DNA from: Pirellulaceae bacterium
Lineage (GTDB): Bacteria; Planctomycetota; Planctomycetia; Pirellulales; Pirellulaceae
NCBI GenBank assembly: GCA_023382975.1
Contig: JAHDXO010000004.1
Span: 98,840 to 162,839 of the forward strand
Reading direction: 5' to 3'
Length of the DNA stretch: 64,000 nucleotides
Shown: one piece after another, positions 35,464 through 44,075 of the stretch
Layout of the letters: each line of letters begins with the position of its first letter
Numbering within the stretch: the stretch's first letter is position 1
Position numbers and translations under genes: made by a program
Notes under the pieces: generated by a model
What the model was told of the DNA's origin: nothing
Seen by the model: the letters and a program-made list of their open reading frames with translations, nothing else
Database searches by the model: none

Positions 35464-36150
35464 TCAGGCCAGCGGGGCGAACGTCAGACCCGAGCGCAAG
35501 GTCTGCAGAATGAGTTCCTCGAGGCAGGCGACGGTGACGGCCGATGTGTCGTGGAGCAGGACAACGTCCCCGCCCGCCAACGAGTGCTCGCGAAAACTGG
35601 CGGCCAACTCATCGGGCGACGCGGCGGCGAAGTCCCGCGGATCCTTGTTCCACAGCACGATCGACCGCGAGTCGGCCCATAACCGCCAGAGCTTTCCCAG
35701 AGTCAGCTTGCCGAACGGAGGCCGGAACAGCCGACTGCCACGGCCCAGAATCTGTTGCAGCAATGCATCGGTCCGACGCACTTCGTCGAGCAGTTGTCGG
35801 CTGTTCACTTGCCCGGGAAGGTGGTGCGAGTACGTGTGGCCGCCGATCGCATGTCCCTCGTCGGCCATGCGCCGGATCAGCTCGGGATGCGCGGCGGCCT
35901 GGCGGCCGACGACGAAGAAGGTCGCCCGCACGCCCTGCCGGCGAAGCACATCCAGAATTCGCGGTGTCGTCTCCGGACTCGGACCATCGTCGAACGTCAG
36001 ATGCACGACACGGGAATTCTTGTCGCCATGCACGAGCAACAAAGAACGCGGCACCACCAGCCGCAGCGCCAGCAGGACGGCCTGACGCAGACGGTCTTTC
36101 CGGAATACTCTCTTCTTGCTCACCGCTTGGCAAGGAGACTGGTCCGACAT
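35464..36150 (-). CDS. Polysaccharide deacetylase (NodB family)
   Basis: A 228-residue carbohydrate-esterase-4 protein. Motif 1 TFDDGPSPETTP is at residues 52-63 with Asp54 and Asp55; motif 2 HTYSH at 105-109 supplies the two metal-binding His; RPPFGK is the usual motif 3; DVVLLHDTS is motif 5. A single N-terminal hydrophobic stretch (about 23-41) suggests membrane anchoring facing the periplasm. It would remove N- or O-acetyl groups from the polysaccharide. It lies 12 bases after the GT4 gene at 36163 and is probably in its operon. Confidence 0.92.
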   Translation of the reverse strand: MSDQSPCQAVSKKRVFRKDRLRQAVLLALRLVVPRSLLLVHGDKNSRVVHLTFDDGPSPETTPRILDVLRRQGVRATFFVVGRQAAAHPELIRRMADEGHAIGGHTYSHHLPGQVNSRQLLDEVRRTDALLQQILGRGSRLFRPPFGKLTLGKLWRLWADSRSIVLWNKDPRDFAAASPDELAASFREHSLAGGDVVLLHDTSAVTVACLEELILQTLRSGLTFAPLA

Positions 36151-36162
36151 GCGGTCTTCCCC

Positions 36163-37383
36163 CTACTTGTCTGCCTGCAACGCAAGCTTCGATGGCTCGT
36201 GACGCGACTCCGGACACGATGTCCGCGAGCATTCCAACGTGCGCACCAGATCTGCCACACGGCCGGCGAATTGCTGCAGCGTGTGCGGCCGGTCGGCTTC
36301 GGCAACGCCGGTCGGGCTGTCCAACGCTGCTTCCAACGCCGCCGCCAACTGCTGCGGATCATTCGGGGGTACGAGCCGTGCCGCCGTATGGTCGGCGATC
36401 TCGGGAATGCCGCCCACGCTGCTGGCCACAAAAGGCGTGCCGCAGGCCAGCGACTCGAGGAGCACGTTGGGGATGCCTTCCGAACGGCTTGGCAATACGG
36501 TCACGTCCGCAGCCTGAAACCACGGTCCCAGTTGATCGTGGGCTATCGGGCCGATGAACTTGACGTGGTCCGACAGGCCTCGCTGACGAACCTCGGCTTC
36601 CAGCGAGGCCAGCAACGGCCCATCGCCGATCAGGCAGAGCTGGAAATCCTGGCCGCGTTGACGGAGCAACTCGCAAGCCGCCAGCAATGTGTCCAGTCCT
36701 TTCACCGGCACCATGCGGCCGACCCACAGCAGCAGCCGGCGATCGACCGGAAGTGCCAACCGCAGCCGAGCGGCTTTGCGGTCGCCGGGCGAAAACAGTG
36801 TCTCGTCCACGCCGCGCCGTAAAACATGGACTCGCCGTCGGGCAACACCCAACGCCGCGACCCTGTCGGCCAAGTCACCGCTGACAGCGACCACGGCGTC
36901 AGCCTGCTGCAGGACACGGCGAATGCATTCCTGACGCCGCGAGTCCCGGGCCAACAGCAGTACGTCGGACCCGCCGACCATGACCACGCTGGGAATCCCG
37001 AGAAGCCGCGCCAGCCGCACCGCCACCTCGCCGTCGGGATGCGCCCAGTAGCTGAGTATGCAATCCGGTCGGGGGCCGCGAAGGATTCGAGAAATCGTTC
37101 GCCGCAGGGACCACCACAGGAACGTCCCGTAACGATGCCGAAGCCTGCCAGGCGTATAGTAGAACCGGGGATGATGCACCACCAGACGACCGACCTGACG
37201 CACAGACGGCCACGGCCGGAACGGATGACGGCAGCGGGCCCGCAATTCGTCCCACCAGGAGATCGGCGAGATCACGGTGATCTCGTGCTCGCAAGCCAAG
37301 GCGGACAGCAAGTCGTAGTTGAACGTCGCCTTGGTCGGCTCGCACAAGTTCGGAAACTCATTACTCAGGAACAGGAGCCTCAC
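36163..37383 (-). CDS. Glycosyltransferase family 4
   Basis: A 406-residue GT-B enzyme. The GTG at 37383 is preferred over the ATG at 37401: GGAGG at 37389-37393 sits five bases before it, the stop of the upstream gene lies in between, and translation starts at once with the Rossmann strand VRLLFLSNEFP. The C-terminal domain has LLLWVGRMVPVKGLDTLL, VTVLPSRSEGIPNVLLES and the GGIPE donor-binding segment. It builds the repeat unit with the other glycosyltransferases. Stop-start spacing indicates coupling to the acyltransferase gene. Confidence 0.88.
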   Translation of the reverse strand: MRLLFLSNEFPNLCEPTKATFNYDLLSALACEHEITVISPISWWDELRARCRHPFRPWPSVRQVGRLVVHHPRFYYTPGRLRHRYGTFLWWSLRRTISRILRGPRPDCILSYWAHPDGEVAVRLARLLGIPSVVMVGGSDVLLLARDSRRQECIRRVLQQADAVVAVSGDLADRVAALGVARRRVHVLRRGVDETLFSPGDRKAARLRLALPVDRRLLLWVGRMVPVKGLDTLLAACELLRQRGQDFQLCLIGDGPLLASLEAEVRQRGLSDHVKFIGPIAHDQLGPWFQAADVTVLPSRSEGIPNVLLESLACGTPFVASSVGGIPEIADHTAARLVPPNDPQQLAAALEAALDSPTGVAEADRPHTLQQFAGRVADLVRTLECSRTSCPESRHEPSKLALQADK

Positions 37384-37385
37384 GT

Positions 37386-38567
37386 CTACCTCCGATAGCA
37401 TCTTCTAATCCAGCCGTCCAGACCGCTGAACCGCAAGCCGGCACGGGCCATTCGTCCCAGCCTGGCACTCAGCAAGCTCAGCCCCATCGCCAGCGTCGGA
37501 ACGAGTCGGCGGCTGACCACCAGTAACGTCCCACTGTGCGTCGATTCGTTGCCGAACAGTTGTTTGTAGGCGCCGTCCCCGAATCCAAAATCGAGCAACT
37601 CCGGGGTGTCATGCTGGAACATGTCGTCCAGCATGTCCAGCAACAACACGGTGCCGGGTGAATGCCCGGCGTAGCGGGTGTCGTACCCGATCTCCTCCAG
37701 CACGAAGTGGCCGTTCCACTGCGTACCGACGGCGAAGGCAACCGGCTCGCCCTGACTCCGCAGCAGGTAGCAGCGCAACGCCTGCAGGTCGGCCAGCGTG
37801 CGGAACTGCCGCAACTGGGCCTCGTCGTTGCGGACCCGCAACCCCAACCGCCTGCCCTGCCAACTGCTGGCGGAAACCACGGCTGCGTCGGCCAGGAATG
37901 CTGCGACCTGCGATGGTTCGGTGACCGCTTCCCACTGATGATCAAACAGGCGGCGCTGGCGGCGAAAGTTGTAGCGGGTCTTGGACGAGAATCGGCTCCA
38001 ATATGCATCTGCCGTCTCGGGAAAACGCAGGAACCACCGCATCTGGGGCTCGACCAGCATCGTCACTCGCAGTCCCGGGCTTGTCGCAAAGGCTCCCCAC
38101 CATGGCGAATCAATCGGTAGATCCTCCAGCAGCAGGCAGTCATATCGAGCCGCGTTGCTGATGAGCAGCGTTTCGATCGCTGCCGAGAACATCGGGACCG
38201 CGGCATCCGCATCGCGACCTTGCAGCCGTCCGCCCGCCAAGCGTATGCCGCGCAGCGACACGCGCCCGGACGTGCCTCCTAGCAGCGGAAGGAAGACTGT
38301 CTTTTCCAGCAGTACCGCCAGATTCGCGATCTGCCCGTCATCGCCGAGCGTATGAAGCACATATCCCGGCGTCGGCAGCCCATCGGTGGCCGTTTGGCCG
38401 AGCAGCATTTCCGGATGCGATTCGATCGAGCTGCCCGGAGCGGCTTCGATCAGCTCTCGCCAGCCTTCCACCAGATCTGGATCCCGCTGGGCGATTCCCG
38501 CCAGCATCGTCGGCGCGGCTGGCGCGGCGCAGAAGCGGATGGGAGGTTCGAGGGTCATCAGGTTCAT
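37386..38567 (-). CDS. GNAT/FemAB-like acyltransferase
   Basis: A 393-residue protein with the double-GNAT layout of the BioF2-like/CelD family. Typical features are FSSKTRYNFRRQRR in the centre, then VAFAVGTQWNGHFVLEEIGYD and a C-terminal DFGFGDGAYKQLFGNE. Members are common in exosortase/exopolysaccharide loci and are thought to acylate sugars or precursors. No membrane segment or signal is visible, so it should act in the cytoplasm. It lies 15 bases from the methyltransferase gene. Confidence 0.8.
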   Translation of the reverse strand: MNLMTLEPPIRFCAAPAAPTMLAGIAQRDPDLVEGWRELIEAAPGSSIESHPEMLLGQTATDGLPTPGYVLHTLGDDGQIANLAVLLEKTVFLPLLGGTSGRVSLRGIRLAGGRLQGRDADAAVPMFSAAIETLLISNAARYDCLLLEDLPIDSPWWGAFATSPGLRVTMLVEPQMRWFLRFPETADAYWSRFSSKTRYNFRRQRRLFDHQWEAVTEPSQVAAFLADAAVVSASSWQGRRLGLRVRNDEAQLRQFRTLADLQALRCYLLRSQGEPVAFAVGTQWNGHFVLEEIGYDTRYAGHSPGTVLLLDMLDDMFQHDTPELLDFGFGDGAYKQLFGNESTHSGTLLVVSRRLVPTLAMGLSLLSARLGRMARAGLRFSGLDGWIRRCYRR

Positions 38568-38582
38568 TGTTCAACTCTCTGT

Positions 38583-39293
38583 CTAGGATCTGCTCGCCAC
38601 GAACCAAGTTTCGCGACGGCCGGGGTTGATGATTCGAGGCCGCGAAAACCCGGCCTGTGTCAGCCGTGCTGCGATCGTCTCGGGTGGATGCACCTTGCGG
38701 ACGAAATGCGGCGAGGTTGGCCAACCTCGCCAGGACTGTCGGCCGCAGGCATGCAGGATGCGGCGGACCAACACACTGCAACGCGTGTGCCAACTCAGCG
38801 GCTCGGTGTTCAGTTCGAACACGAACTGACCGCCGGGCCGCAGCAGGCGGTGGACCGCGTCGAAGTACGCTTGGAGCAAGCTCGGTGCCAAGTAGTGAAA
38901 AACTTCGTAGGAGAAAGCCACATCGTAGTGGCGGTCGGCTGCAGCCTGCAGATCATCGCCCTCGATCAATCGAAAACTCACGTTCGGCGACGGGCAATGC
39001 AGCCGCGCCCAGTGGAGGTAGGATTCAGAGACATCCAAGGCCACGACGTCACGGTAATCCGAGGCCAGTGCGCCGGTCATGCGGCCGGCGCCACAACCGA
39101 TCTCCAGGAGGCTCAACTGCCGGCCGACCATCACTCCCGTCGATTGCTGTGCCCGTTGCCAGTCGGCGGCTCCCGTCTGAGCGGCAAGTTGCCAATCCGC
39201 CTTCGGACCAACGTGCTGATCCAAGAGAGTCAGGCCATCGTCCGCATTGATTTCGCTCCACCAACGACTGGAAGGGCAGGCGATTGAAGTCAT
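38583..39293 (-). CDS. SAM-dependent methyltransferase
   Basis: A 236-residue class I methyltransferase. Motif I LEIGCGAGRMT (about 62-72), the acidic VALDVSESYL and the motif IV-like YDVAFSYEVFHY are present. It probably methylates a sugar or lipid-linked intermediate, given its place between a PaaK-like ligase and an acyltransferase. A sigma-54-like sequence lies inside the gene at 38778-38792. Bases 39294-39363 upstream hold nothing recognisable. Confidence 0.85.
   Translation of the reverse strand: MTSIACPSSRWWSEINADDGLTLLDQHVGPKADWQLAAQTGAADWQRAQQSTGVMVGRQLSLLEIGCGAGRMTGALASDYRDVVALDVSESYLHWARLHCPSPNVSFRLIEGDDLQAAADRHYDVAFSYEVFHYLAPSLLQAYFDAVHRLLRPGGQFVFELNTEPLSWHTRCSVLVRRILHACGRQSWRGWPTSPHFVRKVHPPETIAARLTQAGFSRPRIINPGRRETWFVASRS
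38778..38792 (-). promoter_or_regulatory. Intragenic sigma-54-like site
   Basis: The minus strand reads TGGCACACGCGTTGC, the same 15 bases as the promoter at 35288-35302. Here it lies inside the methyltransferase reading frame (codons for WHTRC). It could drive the acyltransferase gene starting at 38567, about 200 bases on, or could be a coding coincidence. Confidence 0.35.
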
Positions 39294-39363
39294 GGGGTTT
39301 CGTCTCGGGGTAAGGGTTACGGGGGCGTGGATCTTCGCTCGGTGCGGCTGGTGATTCCGGGAT

Positions 39364-40719
39364 TCACGGTCTCACGTTGCTGACGACCACGCGGTGCTTT
39401 CCCGCTTTCGTCAACTCGATGGTGGGAACCGCTCGCCACCGCACGGCGACGCGGGGGCCCATCGTACGCTTGACCTGCTGCAGCACTCGCTGTTCGTCGG
39501 CGTTGTTCCAGTTCGGAGCCAGCACGATTTGCAATTCGAGCTGATCCAGGGCGGGCTGGACGACCTGGAATTGGCGGATACCCGCGAAGTCCTTCATCAG
39601 ATGCGGGAAGAACTCGCCCGGCACCTTGCGGCCGTCGGGCGTAGAAAGCGAGTCGAGACGCCGGCCTCGGACTTCCTGCAACAGAGGCAGTCCTCGACCG
39701 CATGAACACTGCCCGAATCCCGCCACGGCTTGATCGCCGATCGCATAACGTACAAACGGCATGCCGTAGTTGTACAAGTCGGTCACCACCACGTTGCCCG
39801 TCTGGCCATCGGCAGTCGGTTGCCCGTCGTCGTCCAGAATCTCGACGTACAAGTGTTCTGTCGTCAGGTGCAGCCCGCGGTGTTCGGGACATTCGGCGCC
39901 GATCAGCATGAATTCGCGAGATCCGTAGGTCTCAAACACCGGTGCCTGGAACACCGACTCGATCAAGTCGCGTTGAAAGCCATGCAGTTTCTCCGCGCCG
40001 ACGATCAGCGCCCGTGGCGAATACGGCCGCAAGCCTCGTTCGGCCAAGCTGCGGGCGAATTGGTACAGGGCGCCGGTGTAGGCCACAACAGCATCCGGCC
40101 GATAACCGTTCAGCGAGTCGAAAATCTGCGGCACCGTTTCCTCGCTCAACTCGAACGAGTTCACGACCCTCCGCCGTTGCAGCAGGTTGTACAGACGATC
40201 TTTCCAGGCCTTCCATGCCGGCCGCGACTCCAACGGTACGCCCCACAAGTAGAACTGTTTGGTGCCCGGTCTTGCGCCGGCCCAGCCGTATCCCCGCCAC
40301 ATGGCCGCGTGGCGACGGTCGTGACTGTCCAGGTCCAAATCGAAGTGTACGGGAACGCCGGTGGAACCCCCCGTTCCCTTGCAGATCAACCGGCCGTTGG
40401 AACGCTCGGAACGCATCGCCAACCGATGTTCCCGAATGTGTTGCTTGTCCAACACCGGCCAACGCCGGAAATCGTCCACACTTTGGACGTCGGCCACGCG
40501 CAAGCCGGCGAGTTCCCATTGTTGGCGATAATAGGGACAGTTCTCGGCCGCGTGCCGCAACAACCGCTGCAGGGCGGCAAATTGCTCGCCCTCCAGCTCC
40601 TCGCGGCTGGACCACTGGCTACGTTCCAGTTGCCGCCAATAACGCAGCGTCTTGCGCCGCTGGTAGCCCGACTCGTAAGCCGGCAGCACGGCATGACGGA
40701 AAAGTGTTTCGGTGAGCAT
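39364..40719 (-). CDS. PaaK/CapK-like adenylate-forming ligase
   Basis: A 451-residue member of the phenylacetate-CoA-ligase-like family found in capsule and PEP-CTERM polysaccharide loci. The phosphate-binding loop GTGGSTGVPVHF, the acyl-adenylate motif ETYGSREFMLIG and CSCGRGLPLLQEVRGR near the C-terminus are intact. The ATG at 40719 is used; an in-frame TTG lies at 40725. The start is inside the last 101 bases of the upstream GT4 gene. It probably activates a carboxylic acid for transfer to the polysaccharide, perhaps by the acyltransferase encoded downstream. The substrate is unknown. Confidence 0.85.
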   Translation of the reverse strand: MLTETLFRHAVLPAYESGYQRRKTLRYWRQLERSQWSSREELEGEQFAALQRLLRHAAENCPYYRQQWELAGLRVADVQSVDDFRRWPVLDKQHIREHRLAMRSERSNGRLICKGTGGSTGVPVHFDLDLDSHDRRHAAMWRGYGWAGARPGTKQFYLWGVPLESRPAWKAWKDRLYNLLQRRRVVNSFELSEETVPQIFDSLNGYRPDAVVAYTGALYQFARSLAERGLRPYSPRALIVGAEKLHGFQRDLIESVFQAPVFETYGSREFMLIGAECPEHRGLHLTTEHLYVEILDDDGQPTADGQTGNVVVTDLYNYGMPFVRYAIGDQAVAGFGQCSCGRGLPLLQEVRGRRLDSLSTPDGRKVPGEFFPHLMKDFAGIRQFQVVQPALDQLELQIVLAPNWNNADEQRVLQQVKRTMGPRVAVRWRAVPTIELTKAGKHRVVVSNVRP

Positions 40720-41830
40720 TGTCAAATCCCAGAATGTCTCGATACATGTCTTCGTACTGACCGACCATGCGGTCTACATCAAAGTGGCGCTCGACGCGCT
40801 CGCGGCCCGACCGACCGAACCGACGCGACTCGTCGGGGGCTCGCCAGCAACGGTGGATGGCATCGGCTAACTGCACCGCGTCACCGGCCGGGACCAACCA
40901 ACCCGTCCGGCCATGCTGGACGACCTCTGCGTTTCCGCCGACCCGCGTCGCGACGACAGGCAGACCGCTCGCCATGGCCTCCAGGAGCGTCAAGGAAATC
41001 CCCTCGGTGCGTGAGGGCAACACGAACAACGATGCTTCCCGCAAGTTATCCGGTACATCGCGACGCTCGCCCAACAACCGGACTTGCTCGCTGATCCCCA
41101 GTTGCTCGATCGTCTGTCGCGCCTCTGGCATGCAGGGGCCGTCGCCGACCACCTGGAGCCGGAAAGCGGGCTCCTGCCGAACCAGCCGAGCCACCGCCTG
41201 CAACAGCGTGGGAAGATCCTTCTCCGGAACCAACCTCGCAACCAACACCGCGGGACCTCCCGCTTTGCTGCCGTGAAAGGCGAAACGCGTCAGATCGATC
41301 CCGTTCCAGATCGTCCGTACTCGGCTGGCCGGGACGCCTTCCCGGATGCACTGCTGGGCGCTGTCCTCGGATACACCGACGACGCGATCAATCAGTCGCG
41401 AAACCGCGGCGAACGTCCAATGCTGACGCCTGCTCGCGCCAAATCGCTGACCGTGCCGCGTGTGGATCACCGCGGGTACGCCGGCCAACCTGGCCGCTAC
41501 CGCGCCGTAGATCATCGCGCCCGAGTTGTGCGTGTGAACGATGCGGATGCCGTCGCGACGGAACGCCGCGGCTAACCGCCGTACGACGTTCCAACGAAAG
41601 CCTGATGCTTTGCCCAGACAGTGGACGGGCCACCCCAGCGCCTGGATGTCGTCGCCCGGAGCGCCGCGGCCAGTCAAGCTGAAAAAGTTCAACTGGAACC
41701 GATGGCGGTCGGCACGGCGAGCAAATTCCACCAACAGTCTTTCCATCCCTCCGGTCTGGAGGCTAAAAGCGATGTGAGCTACGCCGAGCGGTTCGGTGAG
41801 AGCAGATGATTGCTTGACAAAACCCGGCAT
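40619..41830 (-). CDS. Glycosyltransferase family 4 with overlapping C-terminal tail
   Basis: A 403-residue GT-B enzyme. N-terminal VAHIAFSLQTGGMERLLVE, then VLVARLVPEKDLPTLLQA, LFVLPSRTEGISLTLLEA and VGGNAEVV mark the donor-binding domain. The family-like sequence ends near YEDMYRDILG; the last ~32 residues (Ala/Arg-rich) overlap the next gene by 101 bases and are probably an added tail from loss of an earlier stop. It is the first gene behind the sigma-54-like site at 41897-41911. Confidence 0.82.
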   Translation of the reverse strand: MPGFVKQSSALTEPLGVAHIAFSLQTGGMERLLVEFARRADRHRFQLNFFSLTGRGAPGDDIQALGWPVHCLGKASGFRWNVVRRLAAAFRRDGIRIVHTHNSGAMIYGAVAARLAGVPAVIHTRHGQRFGASRRQHWTFAAVSRLIDRVVGVSEDSAQQCIREGVPASRVRTIWNGIDLTRFAFHGSKAGGPAVLVARLVPEKDLPTLLQAVARLVRQEPAFRLQVVGDGPCMPEARQTIEQLGISEQVRLLGERRDVPDNLREASLFVLPSRTEGISLTLLEAMASGLPVVATRVGGNAEVVQHGRTGWLVPAGDAVQLADAIHRCWRAPDESRRFGRSGRERVERHFDVDRMVGQYEDMYRDILGFDNAHRNTFPSCRAAGLRVGLPAAQDAALLAATGT

Positions 41831-41896
41831 GATGTTCGTCCTCGGCTTCCTGAGAATCCGTGATCAATCCCGCGATTCACATGGCAAGAGCGGGAA

Positions 41897-41911
41897 GCAA
41901 GTCCCGTGCCA
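41897..41911 (-). promoter_or_regulatory. Sigma-54-type promoter upstream of GT4/PaaK genes
   Basis: The minus strand reads TGGCACGGGACTTGC followed by T, a full match to TGGCACG-N4-TTGC. It fills the 82-bp gap between the stop at 41913 and the ATG at 41830. The predicted start near 41885 leaves a leader of about 55 bases. This makes the GT4 gene the head of its own transcription unit. Confidence 0.72.
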
Positions 41912-41912
41912 T

Positions 41913-44075
41913 TCAGGCTCGCACCTGCCAACGGCGCAAGATTGCCGCCAGGGCTCGCAGCCGGGCGAATCTGCTTCGAGTCCGGTTGCGCGAGTACGGC
42001 AGCGGCCATAGACATACGCAGCGCAGCCAGCGGCCGAGTGCCCGTGAACCGCCCGGCAAGCCTGACGCCCACTTGAAATGCACGTAGGATCGCTCGCGGC
42101 GAGCATTCAACGGCCCCAACAAGTGGCGGTAGCGATCGATCACTCGCAGCATGCAAGTGCTATCGACGTCGATGTTTCCGTGAGAGAGCGAATCGCCGCG
42201 AAGATGGACGATGCATAGCGGCTCCGAGACAAAATAGGCGTCTCCCGCGGCCAGGAGCCGCAGCCACAGATCGCGATCCTCGGCGGTGGTCAGCGTGACA
42301 TCGAACCGATGCTGTTGGAGCAACTCCCGGCGGGCCACGACGGTCGGCGTCGACGTCGCCTTGGCGAATTCCAGCAAGGTCGGCCCCGAGGCGCGAATCG
42401 GCCGATCGCACCAATCGAGCTCCGGTCCCGCAGTTCTTACCGTCTGTTCGTCAGTGTCCCGTAAAACATACCGGCTGGCCACAATCCCCACCTTCGGATA
42501 GTCGAGAAAGGTTTGGACGCAACGCTGCAACTTGTTGGGCGTCCATTGATCGTCCGCATCCAGAAAGGCGACCAAGTCGCCGCTGGCAATCTCCATCCCG
42601 CGGTTCCGCGCCGCGGACGCACCACCACGTGTCTGACGGATCAGTTTCACCCGGTCTCCATACGGTTCCAGCACAGACGCCAAGTCATCAGGGCTCTCAT
42701 CGTCGACCACCAGAATCTCGGCCGGAGGAGCGGTCTGGGCCAGCACGCTGTCGATGGCGCGGCAGATCGTCGCCGCTGCCCGATAGGCCGGAATCACAAC
42801 ACTGACGCTCAGAGTCTGCTGGGAAGGAGGCGTGGAACCGTTGGGCGAGACGCAGGCAACCGGCGGCGACAGCAGACCAGTCACCGCGTTGCGAACGCGC
42901 TGTTCCGCCTGGCGGGATGCGGTCATCAGGTGGGTAGATAGCTCGCTCCGCTGCTGGACAATGCCCTCCAGGCTGCTTTGCAACGCGTCGGCGTTCAAGC
43001 CGGTAACGGGCAAGCACAATTCCGGTACCCCGAAAGCCTCATAAAGGCGGGTAATCTTGAGATCGTAAGCCAGTCCCAAGGTGGGTACACCACTCGCAAA
43101 ACCGAAAACGGAAGCATGCAGGGGTACGGCCACCAGACAATCTAACGCCGCCAACCGTTCCCGCAGCGCTTCGATCCGTGGCGGCGTCGGATCCGCGACC
43201 GAAACACCTCGCCCGCGCAGTTTTTCGCGCAGGTCTTCGCCGACGCTCGCGTCCGTGTCGGCAAAGGGCAGTACACTTACCGTGCATGGCTGCTGCTCAG
43301 CGAAGCGCGACAACGCCTCGACGAACACACCGGGCAGTTGCTGATTGACGGACTGCGCACAGCAGTGACCAGCCGGCAGCGTCTTGACCGCCACGCCGAT
43401 CTGCAGCACCGAGTCGGCCTGGCGAGATCGATTCGGGACGCTGCGAAAGCGATCCCAGTCCAGTGAGAACACCAGGTCCGGCAGCCACTGGGCGTCGGGA
43501 AGGCGGTGAGCCAACTTCCTTGCCACCTGTAGGGATTCTGGGTCGCGAAACACGAGCGCGTCGGCATCCTGCAATGCACCACGAAGCACTCGGCGGCCCC
43601 ACCATGTCGTGGCCGGCTGGACGCCAACGCCCAGAGCCAGCACGCGTTTCCCAAACAGGCGGGCCAGACGCATCCGATAGAACATGCCCAAAGTGGCCGA
43701 GGGACCAACGTGGTCGCGAAACAGTTCGCCGCCTCCCAGAACGAACACGTCACAGCGTCGGATCTGCTCGATCGTGCGCCACAGAAGCCCCTTGCATACC
43801 GAACCGTAGAGGTTTCGGCTGAAGGGATTGCACTGAGCGACCGCCGGCAGGCCCGTTTCCGCCTCGGTCAATGCCGGATCCGACGAGAAGGCGGCGATGC
43901 GAGCTTCCGGGTCTGCCGAGCGGATCAGCCGTGAGACGGCCTGCAACAGACATTCGTCGCCCACATTCCCGTCGCCGTAACAGCCGTCGATCAAGTAGCG
44001 TGCCGGACGTCGTTCGGGGCGCTCATCGCGCGACGCGTCCCGGCGATTACGGCAGTTGCCAATCACGGTGTGCAT
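41913..44075 (-). CDS. Polysaccharide pyruvyl transferase fused to GT2
   Basis: A 720-residue two-domain protein. Residues about 27-390 are a CsaB/WcaK-type pyruvyl transferase: YGDGNVGDECLL, FVLGGGELFRD, VLALGVGVQP and VPLHASVFGFASGVP. After a Ser/Pro linker, residues about 443-680 are a GT2 glycosyltransferase with VSVVIPAYRAAATICRAID, VVDDESPDD and the DxD motif FLDADDQW. The protein could add a sugar and then a pyruvate ketal. The two activities are usually separate genes. The first 13 bases overlap the flippase gene. Confidence 0.85.
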   Translation of the reverse strand: MHTVIGNCRNRRDASRDERPERRPARYLIDGCYGDGNVGDECLLQAVSRLIRSADPEARIAAFSSDPALTEAETGLPAVAQCNPFSRNLYGSVCKGLLWRTIEQIRRCDVFVLGGGELFRDHVGPSATLGMFYRMRLARLFGKRVLALGVGVQPATTWWGRRVLRGALQDADALVFRDPESLQVARKLAHRLPDAQWLPDLVFSLDWDRFRSVPNRSRQADSVLQIGVAVKTLPAGHCCAQSVNQQLPGVFVEALSRFAEQQPCTVSVLPFADTDASVGEDLREKLRGRGVSVADPTPPRIEALRERLAALDCLVAVPLHASVFGFASGVPTLGLAYDLKITRLYEAFGVPELCLPVTGLNADALQSSLEGIVQQRSELSTHLMTASRQAEQRVRNAVTGLLSPPVACVSPNGSTPPSQQTLSVSVVIPAYRAAATICRAIDSVLAQTAPPAEILVVDDESPDDLASVLEPYGDRVKLIRQTRGGASAARNRGMEIASGDLVAFLDADDQWTPNKLQRCVQTFLDYPKVGIVASRYVLRDTDEQTVRTAGPELDWCDRPIRASGPTLLEFAKATSTPTVVARRELLQQHRFDVTLTTAEDRDLWLRLLAAGDAYFVSEPLCIVHLRGDSLSHGNIDVDSTCMLRVIDRYRHLLGPLNARRERSYVHFKWASGLPGGSRALGRWLRCVCLWPLPYSRNRTRSRFARLRALAAILRRWQVRA

